From assembly GCA_947626775.1 (NCBI GenBank), contig CANQTL010000001.1, positions 124,001 to 188,000 on the forward strand: a stretch of 64,000 nt of DNA. Reading direction: 5' to 3'. How positions within the stretch are numbered: the stretch's first letter is position 1; every line of letters begins with the position of its first letter. Of the stretch, positions 45,201 through 52,610 are shown piece by piece. Position numbers and translations under genes: made by a program. The notes beneath the pieces were generated by a model, which did not search any database, was not told the origin of the DNA, and was given only the letters and a program-made list of their open reading frames with translations. Source of the stretch: an uncultured Lachnospiraceae bacterium. GTDB taxonomy: Bacteria; Bacillota; Clostridia; Lachnospirales; Lachnospiraceae.

Positions 45201-45408
45201 GATAAGAGAATTTCAGCGCCTGCAGGGACTGCTCTTCCGTGACCGCCTGCATGATAAACAGATGCCCCGTGAAGTCGACGATCATCGCGATCATCAAAAG
45301 CAGCAGCCTGATCTGCTGTCTGGACGGTCTCTGATTCACCAGATAGAGCGCCTCCGAAAACAATATGATAAGACCTACAAACTGTACGACGATCAGAAAT
45401 GTCAGCAT
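42202..45408 (-). CDS. Hybrid histidine kinase with 7TM sensor, PAS, receiver and HPt domains
   Basis: A 1068-residue sensor kinase. The N-terminal 220 residues contain about seven transmembrane helices (7TM histidine-kinase type), followed by a PAS-like domain (ELSDGLVVLDHDNALIYRN), HisKA (NITHEIRTPMNAIVG), HATPase (NIVNNAIKF, DTGQGI, GTGLGLSISK), a degenerate receiver-like stretch, a receiver (ILVVDDNEIN, acceptor Asp in LIFMDHMMPVMDG) and a C-terminal HPt domain (His in EVHALKNTARM). It can therefore run a whole phosphorelay in one chain. It lies 2 bp after the EAL gene, suggesting that the two form a signalling pair tied to cyclic di-GMP. Confidence 0.9.
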   Translation of the reverse strand: MLTFLIVVQFVGLIILFSEALYLVNQRPSRQQIRLLLLMIAMIVDFTGHLFIMQAVTEEQSLQALKFSYLGRPIGVLALFLFVMEYCKVRIPKWVPAALGAFHLAGIMLILTCDRHRLYYSSIEFTTKGLFPHLILRAGPVCLIYYGCIAVYVVVMVLACIRRYSQWVNEAERHRILAFYAIIGITLLGWAGHLLNWFGGYDPTLVAELISVLILSSYLYKDKVLDTLSMAQDQAIDELSDGLVVLDHDNALIYRNKKAAELYPLENNASLPAIIGELDDCIINKTNIERDNRVYEVGSRLLTKQNIYFGKMYVFNDITESFHHARNAKEQADIMKGLKERAEAANQAKSTFVSNITHEIRTPMNAIVGMTEILLREELSEQDKGYLMNIKNSGNALLNIVNDILDFSKMESGKLELVEDEYDPMLMLSDLSMIFLTRVGSKDVEILFDIDEKLPRRLYGDGLRIRQIIINIVNNAIKFTDSGFVRLQIHVGNVTGDRMELLVSVKDTGQGIREEDLDKLFGAFQQVDSKRNRGKEGTGLGLSISKQLVEMMGGNIGVRSTYGEGSEFYFNIIQKVTDETPAADIHDEEVKRRLKVGGYFSKKYLWDGLEELAKRYGVVSVPYETWRDTREQLDCFYMDKQSYDKLAGDLDNYSSQMGEIYVLHNPLLEECSAAGVTAVNKPLYSLNFCRTINHESMYVGPETEDYMNFIAPDASILVVDDNEINLEVTDGLLEPLQMQIDTADSGKRAIQMMEKKKYHLIFMDHMMPVMDGIETTERIRQTEDEYHRTVPIIALTANALMDAREKFAKAGMNDFVAKPIEMKEICKCLRKWLPPELIVAADPAAQRREKDGGNAGKDQEKQAPAPAQQAQDHSLPDLPGINAADGVKYSGGEKMWYKLLGDFYKLIDAKANKLEKCLADGLIRDYTIEVHALKNTARMAGAASLSEWFHRMEDCGNAGDVETIMAETPDLLAELRSYKEVLKPYGEAGNQNKREAAKEELTEILQKMHDAMDGFDLDGVDDAMQELEKLRIPDDCMELMESLRVAVVDVMMEEVMNITDEMIRKLQG

Positions 45409-45410
45409 CG

Positions 45411-47462
45411 CTACGCGTCCTCTTCTACTTTTTTCTCAAACTCTTCCACCGGCATGGGCTTCGCATAGTAGAAGCCCTGTATCATATCGCAGCCCTGTCT
45501 CGCCAGGAAGTCCACCTGTTCCTTCTTCTCGATTCCCTCCGCGACCACACACATATTGAGATCTCTGGCCAGACGTATCGCCTCCCTGACGACGATTTCG
45601 CCCCTCTTCGCGCCTTCCGCGTCCCCCCGGAAGAACTCGCCGTCCAGCTTCAGCACATCCAGCGGAATGTCCTTCAGGGAATTGAGCGAAGAGTAACCGG
45701 CGCCGAAGTCGTCCATCGATACGCGGAACCCATAAGCCTTGAGCTGCTTGACGGTCTCCACCAGAATCTCCTTGTCGTCGAAGAACGCGCTCTCCGTCAC
45801 CTCCAGCTCGATCAGTTCGTGGCTCGGCCCATAAGCGTCCACCAGCTCGCAGATATGTTCCGCCAGCCCTTCCTGCGCGAAATGTGCCCGCGACACGTTG
45901 ACAGAGACCGGTATCATCTTCCTGCCCTGGATCATCCACTCCGCCTGCATCTTGGCAACGCGGGAAATCATATAGTCGTCCAGCTGGGTGATGAAGCCGC
46001 TTCTCTCGAAGATCGGGATAAAATGGCTCGGCGTGATCAGACCCGTGGAGAGGCTGACCCAGCGCACCAGCGCCTCCGCCCCCACCAGCCTGCCGCTCGC
46101 GGGACTGTACTTAGGCTGCAGATATACCTGGAACTCCCCGTTGTGCAGCGCCGTCTCCATGTTGTCCTCCACCCAGCGCTCCCACTTCTGTCTGCCGAGC
46201 ATATCATGATTGAAAAAAGTGATGCGCTGTTCTTCCACGCCGTCCGCTTCCAGTCTGGCAGCGTTGGCGTAAGTGTAGAGCTGTTCGATGTCCGCATCCT
46301 TCCTCCGATGATACCACTTGCCGTCCTGATCCGTATAGGGCGGTATCAGGTCGATCCCCGCGTGGAAATGGATCTTCTGATTAGGCCGAAGCCCTGTCAG
46401 CTCCGCCAGCAGCGAGCGCACGCGCTTCCTGCAGTTCTCCTGGCATTCCTGCCCGTCCTCCCCCGAACACTGGAGCAGCAGCCCGAAATCCGCGCCCTCG
46501 TACCTGGCGAAAGACTCGTTTTTGCCAACCCGCGCGTTTAAGAAGCCGTTCATCGCCTCCAGGAGCTCGTCACCCGCCTTGACGCCGTAGCAGGCCCGGT
46601 AGTTTTGATAGCGCTCCAGATGCAGATTCACCAGCGCAAACGCCTTCTTGTTGTTCCATATCCTGGTCAGCACCCTGTGCGCATAGTTCTGAAAATACAG
46701 CCAGTTGCGGCCTCCCGTCACCGTGTCCAGATAGATCAGTCCGCTCATCTTGCGCTGCATCAGCGCCGTGCGGATCGTATTGACAAAAAGCAGGATCATG
46801 GGAACCAGCAGAAGCGCCATGACGCCGAAACCGAACAGGTACACATAGACGATATCCTGTCTCTGCGCCTGCAGACTGCACTTTACATACAGCGCATACG
46901 CCTCGTCCCTGAAAGGCACCCGCAGCCAGTAATCCTGCCGGATCACCGTCTCGTCCAGCCACTGAGCCCGCGTCTCGCCCCGCCCCATCGGCTCGAAAAC
47001 ACTGCCGACGATATCCCTGACAGGGATAGCCTGAATCGTGCGGAGTCCTTCGTCGGCGGAGAGAAAACTCCTGCTGTCCGCCACCGCGTTAAACTCGCGC
47101 CCGACCTTAAACTGCAGCCTCATGCCGAAATTCGGCTCCGAATCGCCCGTCAGCAGCACGACATTCCTGTCTCTGTCCAGAATGCAGATATCCCGATCCG
47201 CCAGTATGTATTCGTGCATCTCCTCCGCGGCTTCCTCCACCGTGTCGCCGCCGTCCATGAGCGCGCTCAGAATTCCGCTCACCTGCTGCGCGTCCTCGTA
47301 ATGTCCGACGATCTTCGTCCCCATAATACACATGACGAACAGATACAGGAAAGCGGCGAACGTCACGATACATGCGACGCCGAAAAATGCCAGAATAAAA
47401 ATGGACGGCCAGACCCGCTTTCTGTACAGTTTGCCAAATCGTTTCTCACCTACGCCTTTCAT
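45411..47462 (-). CDS. Membrane-bound c-di-GMP phosphodiesterase: EAL domain with degenerate GGDEF
   Basis: A 683-residue protein. Two transmembrane helices (near residues 15-45 and 205-230) enclose an extracellular sensor. The GGDEF domain is degenerate (YEGADFGLLL in place of GGDEF), so it probably binds but does not make cyclic di-GMP. The EAL domain keeps its catalytic blocks (GAEALVRW, VNVSRAHF, ELEVTES, DDFGAGYSSL, VVAEGIE), so hydrolysis to pGpG is expected. The ATG at 47462 is preferred because GGGAGG lies 6 bp upstream. Confidence 0.9.
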   Translation of the reverse strand: MKGVGEKRFGKLYRKRVWPSIFILAFFGVACIVTFAAFLYLFVMCIMGTKIVGHYEDAQQVSGILSALMDGGDTVEEAAEEMHEYILADRDICILDRDRNVVLLTGDSEPNFGMRLQFKVGREFNAVADSRSFLSADEGLRTIQAIPVRDIVGSVFEPMGRGETRAQWLDETVIRQDYWLRVPFRDEAYALYVKCSLQAQRQDIVYVYLFGFGVMALLLVPMILLFVNTIRTALMQRKMSGLIYLDTVTGGRNWLYFQNYAHRVLTRIWNNKKAFALVNLHLERYQNYRACYGVKAGDELLEAMNGFLNARVGKNESFARYEGADFGLLLQCSGEDGQECQENCRKRVRSLLAELTGLRPNQKIHFHAGIDLIPPYTDQDGKWYHRRKDADIEQLYTYANAARLEADGVEEQRITFFNHDMLGRQKWERWVEDNMETALHNGEFQVYLQPKYSPASGRLVGAEALVRWVSLSTGLITPSHFIPIFERSGFITQLDDYMISRVAKMQAEWMIQGRKMIPVSVNVSRAHFAQEGLAEHICELVDAYGPSHELIELEVTESAFFDDKEILVETVKQLKAYGFRVSMDDFGAGYSSLNSLKDIPLDVLKLDGEFFRGDAEGAKRGEIVVREAIRLARDLNMCVVAEGIEKKEQVDFLARQGCDMIQGFYYAKPMPVEEFEKKVEEDA

Positions 47463-47561
47463 AGAGCGCCTCCCAATCTTCGTCGTTTCCTCTCCGTTCC
47501 TTCTCTTACGCAGTGCAAAGACGGACACCGCGGCAAAAATGCTCTGCCACGATGCCCGTAT

Positions 47562-47590
47562 ATTATAACATACTATTCAGCAAATGTCTC
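47562..47590 (-). promoter_or_regulatory. Strong promoter of the EAL/7TM-kinase operon
   Basis: A perfect extended -10 (TGT then TATAAT, 47562-47567), 17-bp spacer and -35 GAGACA (47585-47590) on the minus strand. The rest of the 218-bp gap up to the Rpn gene shows no gene. Confidence 0.7.
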
Positions 47591-47680
47591 GAAATTCTTA
47601 CGTCAGGAGATGGGCGGGGCCGGAGAGTTATCGCCTTCCGAACTCCGAGCCGCCGCTTCTCTAATTTCAGCCCATCCCGC

Positions 47681-48697
47681 TCAGCAGCGCGCCATATAGA
47701 CTTTACAGATCTGCTCCGCATCGTAACTGCCGACCTTCCTCTGTGCCTCAATAACCCGCTCGATCACCGAAAGTTCCTCCTCCAGTTCCTCGGCGATCAC
47801 TGCCACAGGCTTACTCTTCTGCAATTTCCTGCAGACAAGCTGAATCAGGTGTTCTGCCTTACCCTCTATCCTTCCTTCTTCTTTCCCTTCCAATCGGTAA
47901 TCCTCAAACGCCTTGCACATATTGTATCGCCTCCTCGCTCCGTTTCCATTCTCTCTTTCCGCCTCACCGTATTCCTCCGGTATCTTTATATCCGCCACCA
48001 CTTCCAGCAGTTCTTTCGTCTCCCGGTCGATGCCGCTGTATGCCTCCCGGTTTTCTTCTATCACTCTGCGCAGCTCTTCTTTGTCCCTGCCGTAACGTAT
48101 CACCTCAAACAACTGCCTGAGTCCCGTCCGGTATTCATCAAAAGTATCGTGCGCGTGACAATCGTATAAATTCAGCGTGTAATTTGTAACATACTGTTTC
48201 AGCCTCTCATCGATTTCCAACAGATCGTGCAGACACCTCGCTCCGTCCCAGCCGTGTTCTGTCCCACAGTACACCACCAGCGTGATAATCGGGATGAATT
48301 TTTCGTCCCGCTCCATACCGGAGAAAAAAGCATCCGTACCAGACGTCAGATCCCCCTCTCTCTCGTGCGCGGCCTTCCTGTGCTTCCATTGCTTGTGATA
48401 TCCAATACTTTCCGAGAGCATATTCCTTAATACCATGCGGTAGTCCACATAGCTCTGGTTCTGCAGGGATATGATATGCAGCAAACCACCACGCCACATC
48501 CGCACCTTGTCCGAAATTGTCTTGTAGTTTTCACGTCTGCCGACCTCTCTGCCCAAGTACACATTCTGCATATCCGCAGGCTCCAGCTCATCCGCTTTCA
48601 CCACCTGTACACCGTGGAACAACGCGCCATTGATTTGATCCGCAAATCTCTCGTTGTCGTCCAGGTAATCGTACTGGTATTCATCTTTCCTGCCCAT
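47681..48697 (-). CDS. Rpn/YhgA-like putative recombination-promoting nuclease, left flank of CRISPR locus
   Basis: A 338-residue protein of the Rpn/YhgA-like, transposase-annotated PD-(D/E)XK group. Visible are the N-terminal FADQINGALFHGVQVVKADEL, a core with IISLQNQSYVDYRMVLRNMLSES (Glu/Gln-rich nuclease strand) and FIPIITLVVYCGTEHGWDG. The C-terminal half is charged and ends with an EGKEEGRIEGKAEH stretch, common in this family. Members cut DNA in vitro and raise recombination in E. coli; the role here is unknown. The SD (GGGAGGA) before the ATG at 48697 is good. It is 198 bp downstream of csm6 on the same strand. Confidence 0.78.
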   Translation of the reverse strand: MGRKDEYQYDYLDDNERFADQINGALFHGVQVVKADELEPADMQNVYLGREVGRRENYKTISDKVRMWRGGLLHIISLQNQSYVDYRMVLRNMLSESIGYHKQWKHRKAAHEREGDLTSGTDAFFSGMERDEKFIPIITLVVYCGTEHGWDGARCLHDLLEIDERLKQYVTNYTLNLYDCHAHDTFDEYRTGLRQLFEVIRYGRDKEELRRVIEENREAYSGIDRETKELLEVVADIKIPEEYGEAERENGNGARRRYNMCKAFEDYRLEGKEEGRIEGKAEHLIQLVCRKLQKSKPVAVIAEELEEELSVIERVIEAQRKVGSYDAEQICKVYMARC

Positions 48698-48805
48698 CTT
48701 ATTCCTCCCTTATCCGTATATTGTATCCATATAAGGGATTCTGTCGGGACAGACGTGCGAGAAGATGTGCTGTCAGAACTGAAGATCTCCCAGATATGTG
48801 TGCTT

Positions 48806-48836
48806 ATACTATCTCATATCCGGGAGAAAATTGCAA
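48806..48836 (-). promoter_or_regulatory. Possible second promoter of the left Rpn gene
   Basis: TTGCAA (48831-48836) and TAGTAT (48806-48811) on the minus strand, but the spacer is 19 bp, so it is weaker than the site at 48850. Confidence 0.3.
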
Positions 48837-48849
48837 TAGATTTTTTGAA

Positions 48850-48878
48850 ATTATATGAACGGTTTTTCGTTATTTCAG
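48850..48878 (-). promoter_or_regulatory. Promoter of the left Rpn gene
   Basis: A perfect -10 TATAAT (48850-48855), 17-bp spacer and -35 CTGAAA (48873-48878) on the minus strand, just after the csm6 stop codon. Confidence 0.55.
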
Positions 48879-48895
48879 AACGTTTCCTATATAGA

Positions 48896-50221
48896 TCAGT
48901 TCAGATATTCTTCTATCTGCGCGTTCATGTCATCATAGGACCGCAGCGCCTCGTCCGTCACCCTGGCTCCCGCCTCTTTCATCAAGTATATGATCATCTG
49001 AAAAATCTGTTCTGATGTCATATTGGTCTTCTCTTTAATCCACTCCTCCGTAACCGATATGATCTCATGTGCCGCCACATTGCGGACGCTCTTCTCGACT
49101 TCAAGCATATTCCCAATCCGCTTTTTCAATTCAGATTTCCCACTTTTCTTCTGAATAATAATGGCAAGCGCGGATGAATAGACCGGTCCCGGCTTAAATC
49201 CCGGATATGCGCCTTCCAACAACTGCCTGATCTCTTTTCCCACCTCATCCGTCTCCATTTTCTGTACATTCCAACAAAGCACACCCTTTTTGAATGAACA
49301 ATAGTCCGCCAGTCTGATACCGCACTGCTTCTTGAGAATCATCTCCAACAGATCAACCACCAGAGGCGTAATCCCTCTGACAAAATCCGCATACTCCTGC
49401 TTTTTGAGTTTTAATCCAAGCACCAGTGCATATTCGAATATTTTCAGGAATTGCCCGTCCTGTACAGGATAAATGACATAGTGTTTTCCTGCATTTATCC
49501 TGCCGATTCTGCCCTGATCCAGCTTAACCCTTGCATCCGCAATCTGCAGCAGCGTGTACGCATCCGCCGGAATGTCGCTGCTTATCTCCTCCGCCACCGC
49601 CAACGCGGCCGGATAATCATACGCCCTGATATGCTTTTTAATTATATCAAGTTTCAACATTCTGAGCAGATTACGACATTGTATCTCAACACAGCGGTTG
49701 GGCGCATCCGCTGCATTATCCTCGTCCAGCTCCCAGTTTACTTCGCTGTCATAGTGATCTCTGTCCTCGTACTCGGAGTTAATCCTCCCCTGCGGCGTAT
49801 CCACCTGAACTGTCGTATATTTATACTCCGCAAGCGTCGCAATGACCAGCAGAGCGCTCTTCATGCCCGGCGTACCGGACGCCATGTTCAGCAGAAGTTC
49901 GTCCTCCGCCCTCATACCCTCTTCAATCTTCCGTATCTCCTGTGTGAAATCCTCATAGAAAAGGTCATAACGCTGCACATCCACCAGGTCTTCTCTCTCG
50001 ATCACATGGATTTCAAACGTGTGATGCAAAAATTCTCCCAGCCGATTGAGCGTATATCTGTATCTGTCGTCATTTCTATGATGTTCCACCATTTCCTGAG
50101 ACAAATACAGATATACAACATCCGGCTGATAATGTCTGCATATATGCAGCATGGAACCATCCCTCAGATACCTGATTGGATCAGTCCCGCCGACAGGACT
50201 GAACAAAATTTTCTTTCCCAT
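48896..50221 (-). CDS. csm6: Csm6: CARF-HEPN ribonuclease activated by cyclic oligoadenylate
   Basis: A 441-residue effector of type III-A CRISPR. The N-terminal CARF domain begins KKILFSPVGGTDPIR and contains LLLNMASGTPGMKSAL, the loop that holds the ligand. The C-terminal HEPN domain has the catalytic R-x4-H motif RNVAAH at about residues 380-385. On target recognition Cas10 makes cyclic oligoadenylate, which switches on non-specific RNA cleavage by Csm6. It follows cas2 by 10 bp and is the last gene of the locus. No ring nuclease to end the signal is visible as a separate gene. Confidence 0.93.
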   Translation of the reverse strand: MGKKILFSPVGGTDPIRYLRDGSMLHICRHYQPDVVYLYLSQEMVEHHRNDDRYRYTLNRLGEFLHHTFEIHVIEREDLVDVQRYDLFYEDFTQEIRKIEEGMRAEDELLLNMASGTPGMKSALLVIATLAEYKYTTVQVDTPQGRINSEYEDRDHYDSEVNWELDEDNAADAPNRCVEIQCRNLLRMLKLDIIKKHIRAYDYPAALAVAEEISSDIPADAYTLLQIADARVKLDQGRIGRINAGKHYVIYPVQDGQFLKIFEYALVLGLKLKKQEYADFVRGITPLVVDLLEMILKKQCGIRLADYCSFKKGVLCWNVQKMETDEVGKEIRQLLEGAYPGFKPGPVYSSALAIIIQKKSGKSELKKRIGNMLEVEKSVRNVAAHEIISVTEEWIKEKTNMTSEQIFQMIIYLMKEAGARVTDEALRSYDDMNAQIEEYLN

Positions 50222-50231
50222 AGCTTCCTCC

Positions 50232-50558
50232 TCAAATTACTATGATATCCTCCGCGTTCTCTTCGACAGTTTTTCCAAAAGAAAGCACTTGTCCTCTGCC
50301 AATGATCTTATACACACGAATACTGTCCTCCTCCGATGCGAAGGCTGGCAGCTTGTCCAACAATTCTCTGTATTTTGCCTTCGTTATCACCGCTTCAAAT
50401 GCCGACTTCTGAATACGAAACCCATATCCCTGCAGCAGTTTGGCTAATTGAAGCCGTTTTTTGTTGCGGGATATGTCATAGATAATCAGCACAAAAACCT
50501 TATCCTGGCGCACCTCTTCTTCTGTATCAAAAAAATAATCTTCCCGTTCCATATTCAC
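50232..50558 (-). CDS. cas2: CRISPR adaptation protein Cas2
   Basis: A 108-residue Cas2 with the ferredoxin-like first strand FVLIIYDI (the conserved Asp at its end), then the KLLQGYGFRIQKSAFEAVI segment. It bridges two Cas1 dimers during spacer capture. The start is GTG at 50558, overlapping the cas1 stop by 4 bp; ATG at 50552 is an alternative. Confidence 0.95.
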   Translation of the reverse strand: MNMEREDYFFDTEEEVRQDKVFVLIIYDISRNKKRLQLAKLLQGYGFRIQKSAFEAVITKAKYRELLDKLPAFASEEDSIRVYKIIGRGQVLSFGKTVEENAEDIIVI

Positions 50559-51556
50559 CTGATTCTGATGGGTCTGTAGACCGAAGCATCCTCTGATTCC
50601 ATCGCCCTGACCAACGTTTCCAGCTGCAGAGTAATACCTCTTCGGAAACTGACCGCATAATCAACATAATCCAGATATCTCACTTCCGTTTGCAGTTTTT
50701 TCTCCAGCTTGGACAAAAATATCTTCATTCCTTCTCTGGTCAAAAAACAACCGGGATGCTCTGTGTCAAAATAGAAATGCTCTTTATGTATCTCATGCCC
50801 ATTGACCAAACTCATCACCGTAGAATCAACGATCACCGCCCTCCACTCTTCCATCATATCGCTGGCGAGCGTCGGATGTTTCTCCTTATCCCTGTGCATA
50901 AAACCAAAATAAGGATTCATTCCTTTCATCTCGATCTGTCCGTACAGCTCGTTCATCAGAACGGAATAGCCAAGGCTGAGCATAGCATTAAATTCATCCC
51001 GGGGCGGTCTCTTATTTCTGCCCTGAAAAGCAAACACGGGATCGACGAGTATGGACAATCCGTCAAAATATGCTTTTGCCCCCTGTCCTTCATAACCCAT
51101 AACTTCAGGGATTGTCTTGCAGTCCCGTATTTTATTGTTGCATATACACAGCATTTTGATTGACTCGTCCACTGCAATATTCCTGCTCTTGGCATATCTC
51201 TGCAAAATCACGATCTGATTCTGCAGTTTCCCTCGAACAATGCCCTTGGAAAGTTCCAGTGCAAAATCTGATTCATACAAATGGCACTGTAGTCTCTGGC
51301 GATGCGTATTCACATGCCCTGTGGACTGCAGTCTTCCGAAATAGCCTCCTCCCTTGGAAAAATACGCGACGGGTATCCCTCTGCGAAGACACTCCTGCAC
51401 GCACTGAGTGGTCATCTGCGCATGCCCCATAATCGTGATACTCTCCAAAGTCTCAATCGGGACCGCCCTCTGCATACCATCGGCATACGATACAACGCAG
51501 CGGTTTGCCTCCAGATTAATTTTGGCGCTGTTCTCATTGACAAACAAAAAACTCAT
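50555..51556 (-). CDS. cas1: CRISPR integrase Cas1
   Basis: A 333-residue Cas1 integrase. Catalytic residues are seen as the Glu of MGYEGQGAKAYF, the His of NPYFGFMHRDKEKHPTL and the following acidic residues (SDMMEEWR). It integrates spacers at the leader-proximal repeat. Only 17 bp separate the ATG from the last degenerate repeat of the array, and the SD (GGGAGG) overlaps that boundary, so cas1-cas2-csm6 are probably transcribed by read-through of the array. Confidence 0.97.
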   Translation of the reverse strand: MSFLFVNENSAKINLEANRCVVSYADGMQRAVPIETLESITIMGHAQMTTQCVQECLRRGIPVAYFSKGGGYFGRLQSTGHVNTHRQRLQCHLYESDFALELSKGIVRGKLQNQIVILQRYAKSRNIAVDESIKMLCICNNKIRDCKTIPEVMGYEGQGAKAYFDGLSILVDPVFAFQGRNKRPPRDEFNAMLSLGYSVLMNELYGQIEMKGMNPYFGFMHRDKEKHPTLASDMMEEWRAVIVDSTVMSLVNGHEIHKEHFYFDTEHPGCFLTREGMKIFLSKLEKKLQTEVRYLDYVDYAVSFRRGITLQLETLVRAMESEDASVYRPIRIR

Positions 51557-51573
51557 GGCTTCCCTCCCTTCTC

Positions 51574-52472
51574 CGCGCCGTCCCCTTGCTGGGGGTATCT
51601 ATTCTAATGAACTTCTTTTCAAAAAGTTCAATGTAGGTGATTTCAAGGTTCCGTCCCCTTTCCGGGGGCTATCTATTCTAATAAAGAAAAGAGAGGGATT
51701 GAAACTATGACAGCACAAATTTCCGTCCCCTTCCGAGGCTGTCTATTCTAATGACGAACTGAACTTGTACATGGTTGATCCGAAAATGTTTTCGTCCCCT
51801 CTCCGGAGGTATCTATTCTAATAGAAGTCTGTAAGTATTACACATATCGGGTCAACGTGTTTCCGTCCCCTTTTCGGGGGATATCTATTCTAATGGGTGT
51901 GTGAATCGTCAATAACAACGGTATTAAAATCGGTTTCCGTCCCCTTTTCGGGGGCTATCTATTCTAATATGGTACAAGATTTTTGAAAGACGCGGAAGGT
52001 TATTGTTTCCGTCCCCTTTTCGGGGGCTATCTATTCTAATGACAGAAACGGCAAGGTTGATTTTAGACCTTAGAGCGAGTTTCCGTCCCCTTTTCGGGGG
52101 CTATCTATTCTAATCAGAAGAAAGAGTACGATCATAAATTGTTCGCGGGTTTCCGTCCCCTTTTCGGGGGCTATCTATTCTAATGTATGTGAACATCCAG
52201 AGAATCAAGAAACACGGCGAGGTTTCCGTCCCCTTTTCGGGGGCTATCTATTCTAATGTATACGGAAAAAGAACAACGCGCAGCGGGCGACAACCGTTTC
52301 CGTCCCCTTTTCGGGGGCTATCTATTCTAATTAGAGGAGGATATGAAATGTTAAGAAGCGAGTGTTTCCGTCCCCTTTTCGGGGGCTATCTATTCTAATG
52401 AAGAACAACGGCGCGAACAATGCAGTATTTTATATCGTTTCCGTCCCCTTTTCGGGGGCTATCTATTCTAAT
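51574..52472 (-). CRISPR. Type III-A CRISPR array, 13 repeats and 12 spacers
   Basis: The 36-bp repeat reads on the plus strand GTTTCCGTCCCC at its start and ATCTATTCTAAT at its end, with CCCC/GGGG arms around TTTTC. On the minus strand it ends in ACGGAAAC, a usual crRNA 5' handle. Nine repeats (starts 51859, 51933, 52005, 52079, 52149, 52222, 52296, 52364, 52437) are perfect or nearly so; four at the cas1 end (51574, 51647, 51719, 51788) are degenerate, 34-36 bp. Spacers are 32-38 bp. Degenerate copies next to cas1 mark the old end, so the leader is on the csm5 side and transcription is leftward, like all the cas genes. Confidence 0.97.
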
Positions 52473-52610
52473 CCTGCTCCCTGCAGCCCTGTCAAGTCAA
52501 GGGGCGGAGAGCATATCTGCGCGTGAAACTGTTTCACGACTTTCTCCAAACTATATTAATTGTCTGTCATGCCATAAACTATTGAATTTTCAAGGTGCGT
52601 GCGAAAATGT
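52473..52610 (-). promoter_or_regulatory. CRISPR leader with 17-bp palindrome
   Basis: The 138 bp between csm5 and the first repeat are AT-rich on the csm5 side. They contain CGTGAAAC-T-GTTTCACG (52522-52538), a perfect palindrome with one central base, a likely protein-binding site. TTGACA lies 24 bp before the array on the minus strand, but the spacing to any -10 is poor. The array may also be fed by read-through from the csm genes. Confidence 0.6.

Noticed and set aside
47463..47561. Cyclic di-GMP riboswitch in the leader of the EAL gene
   Set aside because: About 95 nt of leader is available but none of the conserved GEMM blocks is visible.
52451..52500. Promoter made from TTGACA in the leader and TAGAAT of the first repeat
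   Set aside because: The spacer is 19 bp and the first repeat would lie mostly upstream of the start site, so the first crRNA could not form properly.
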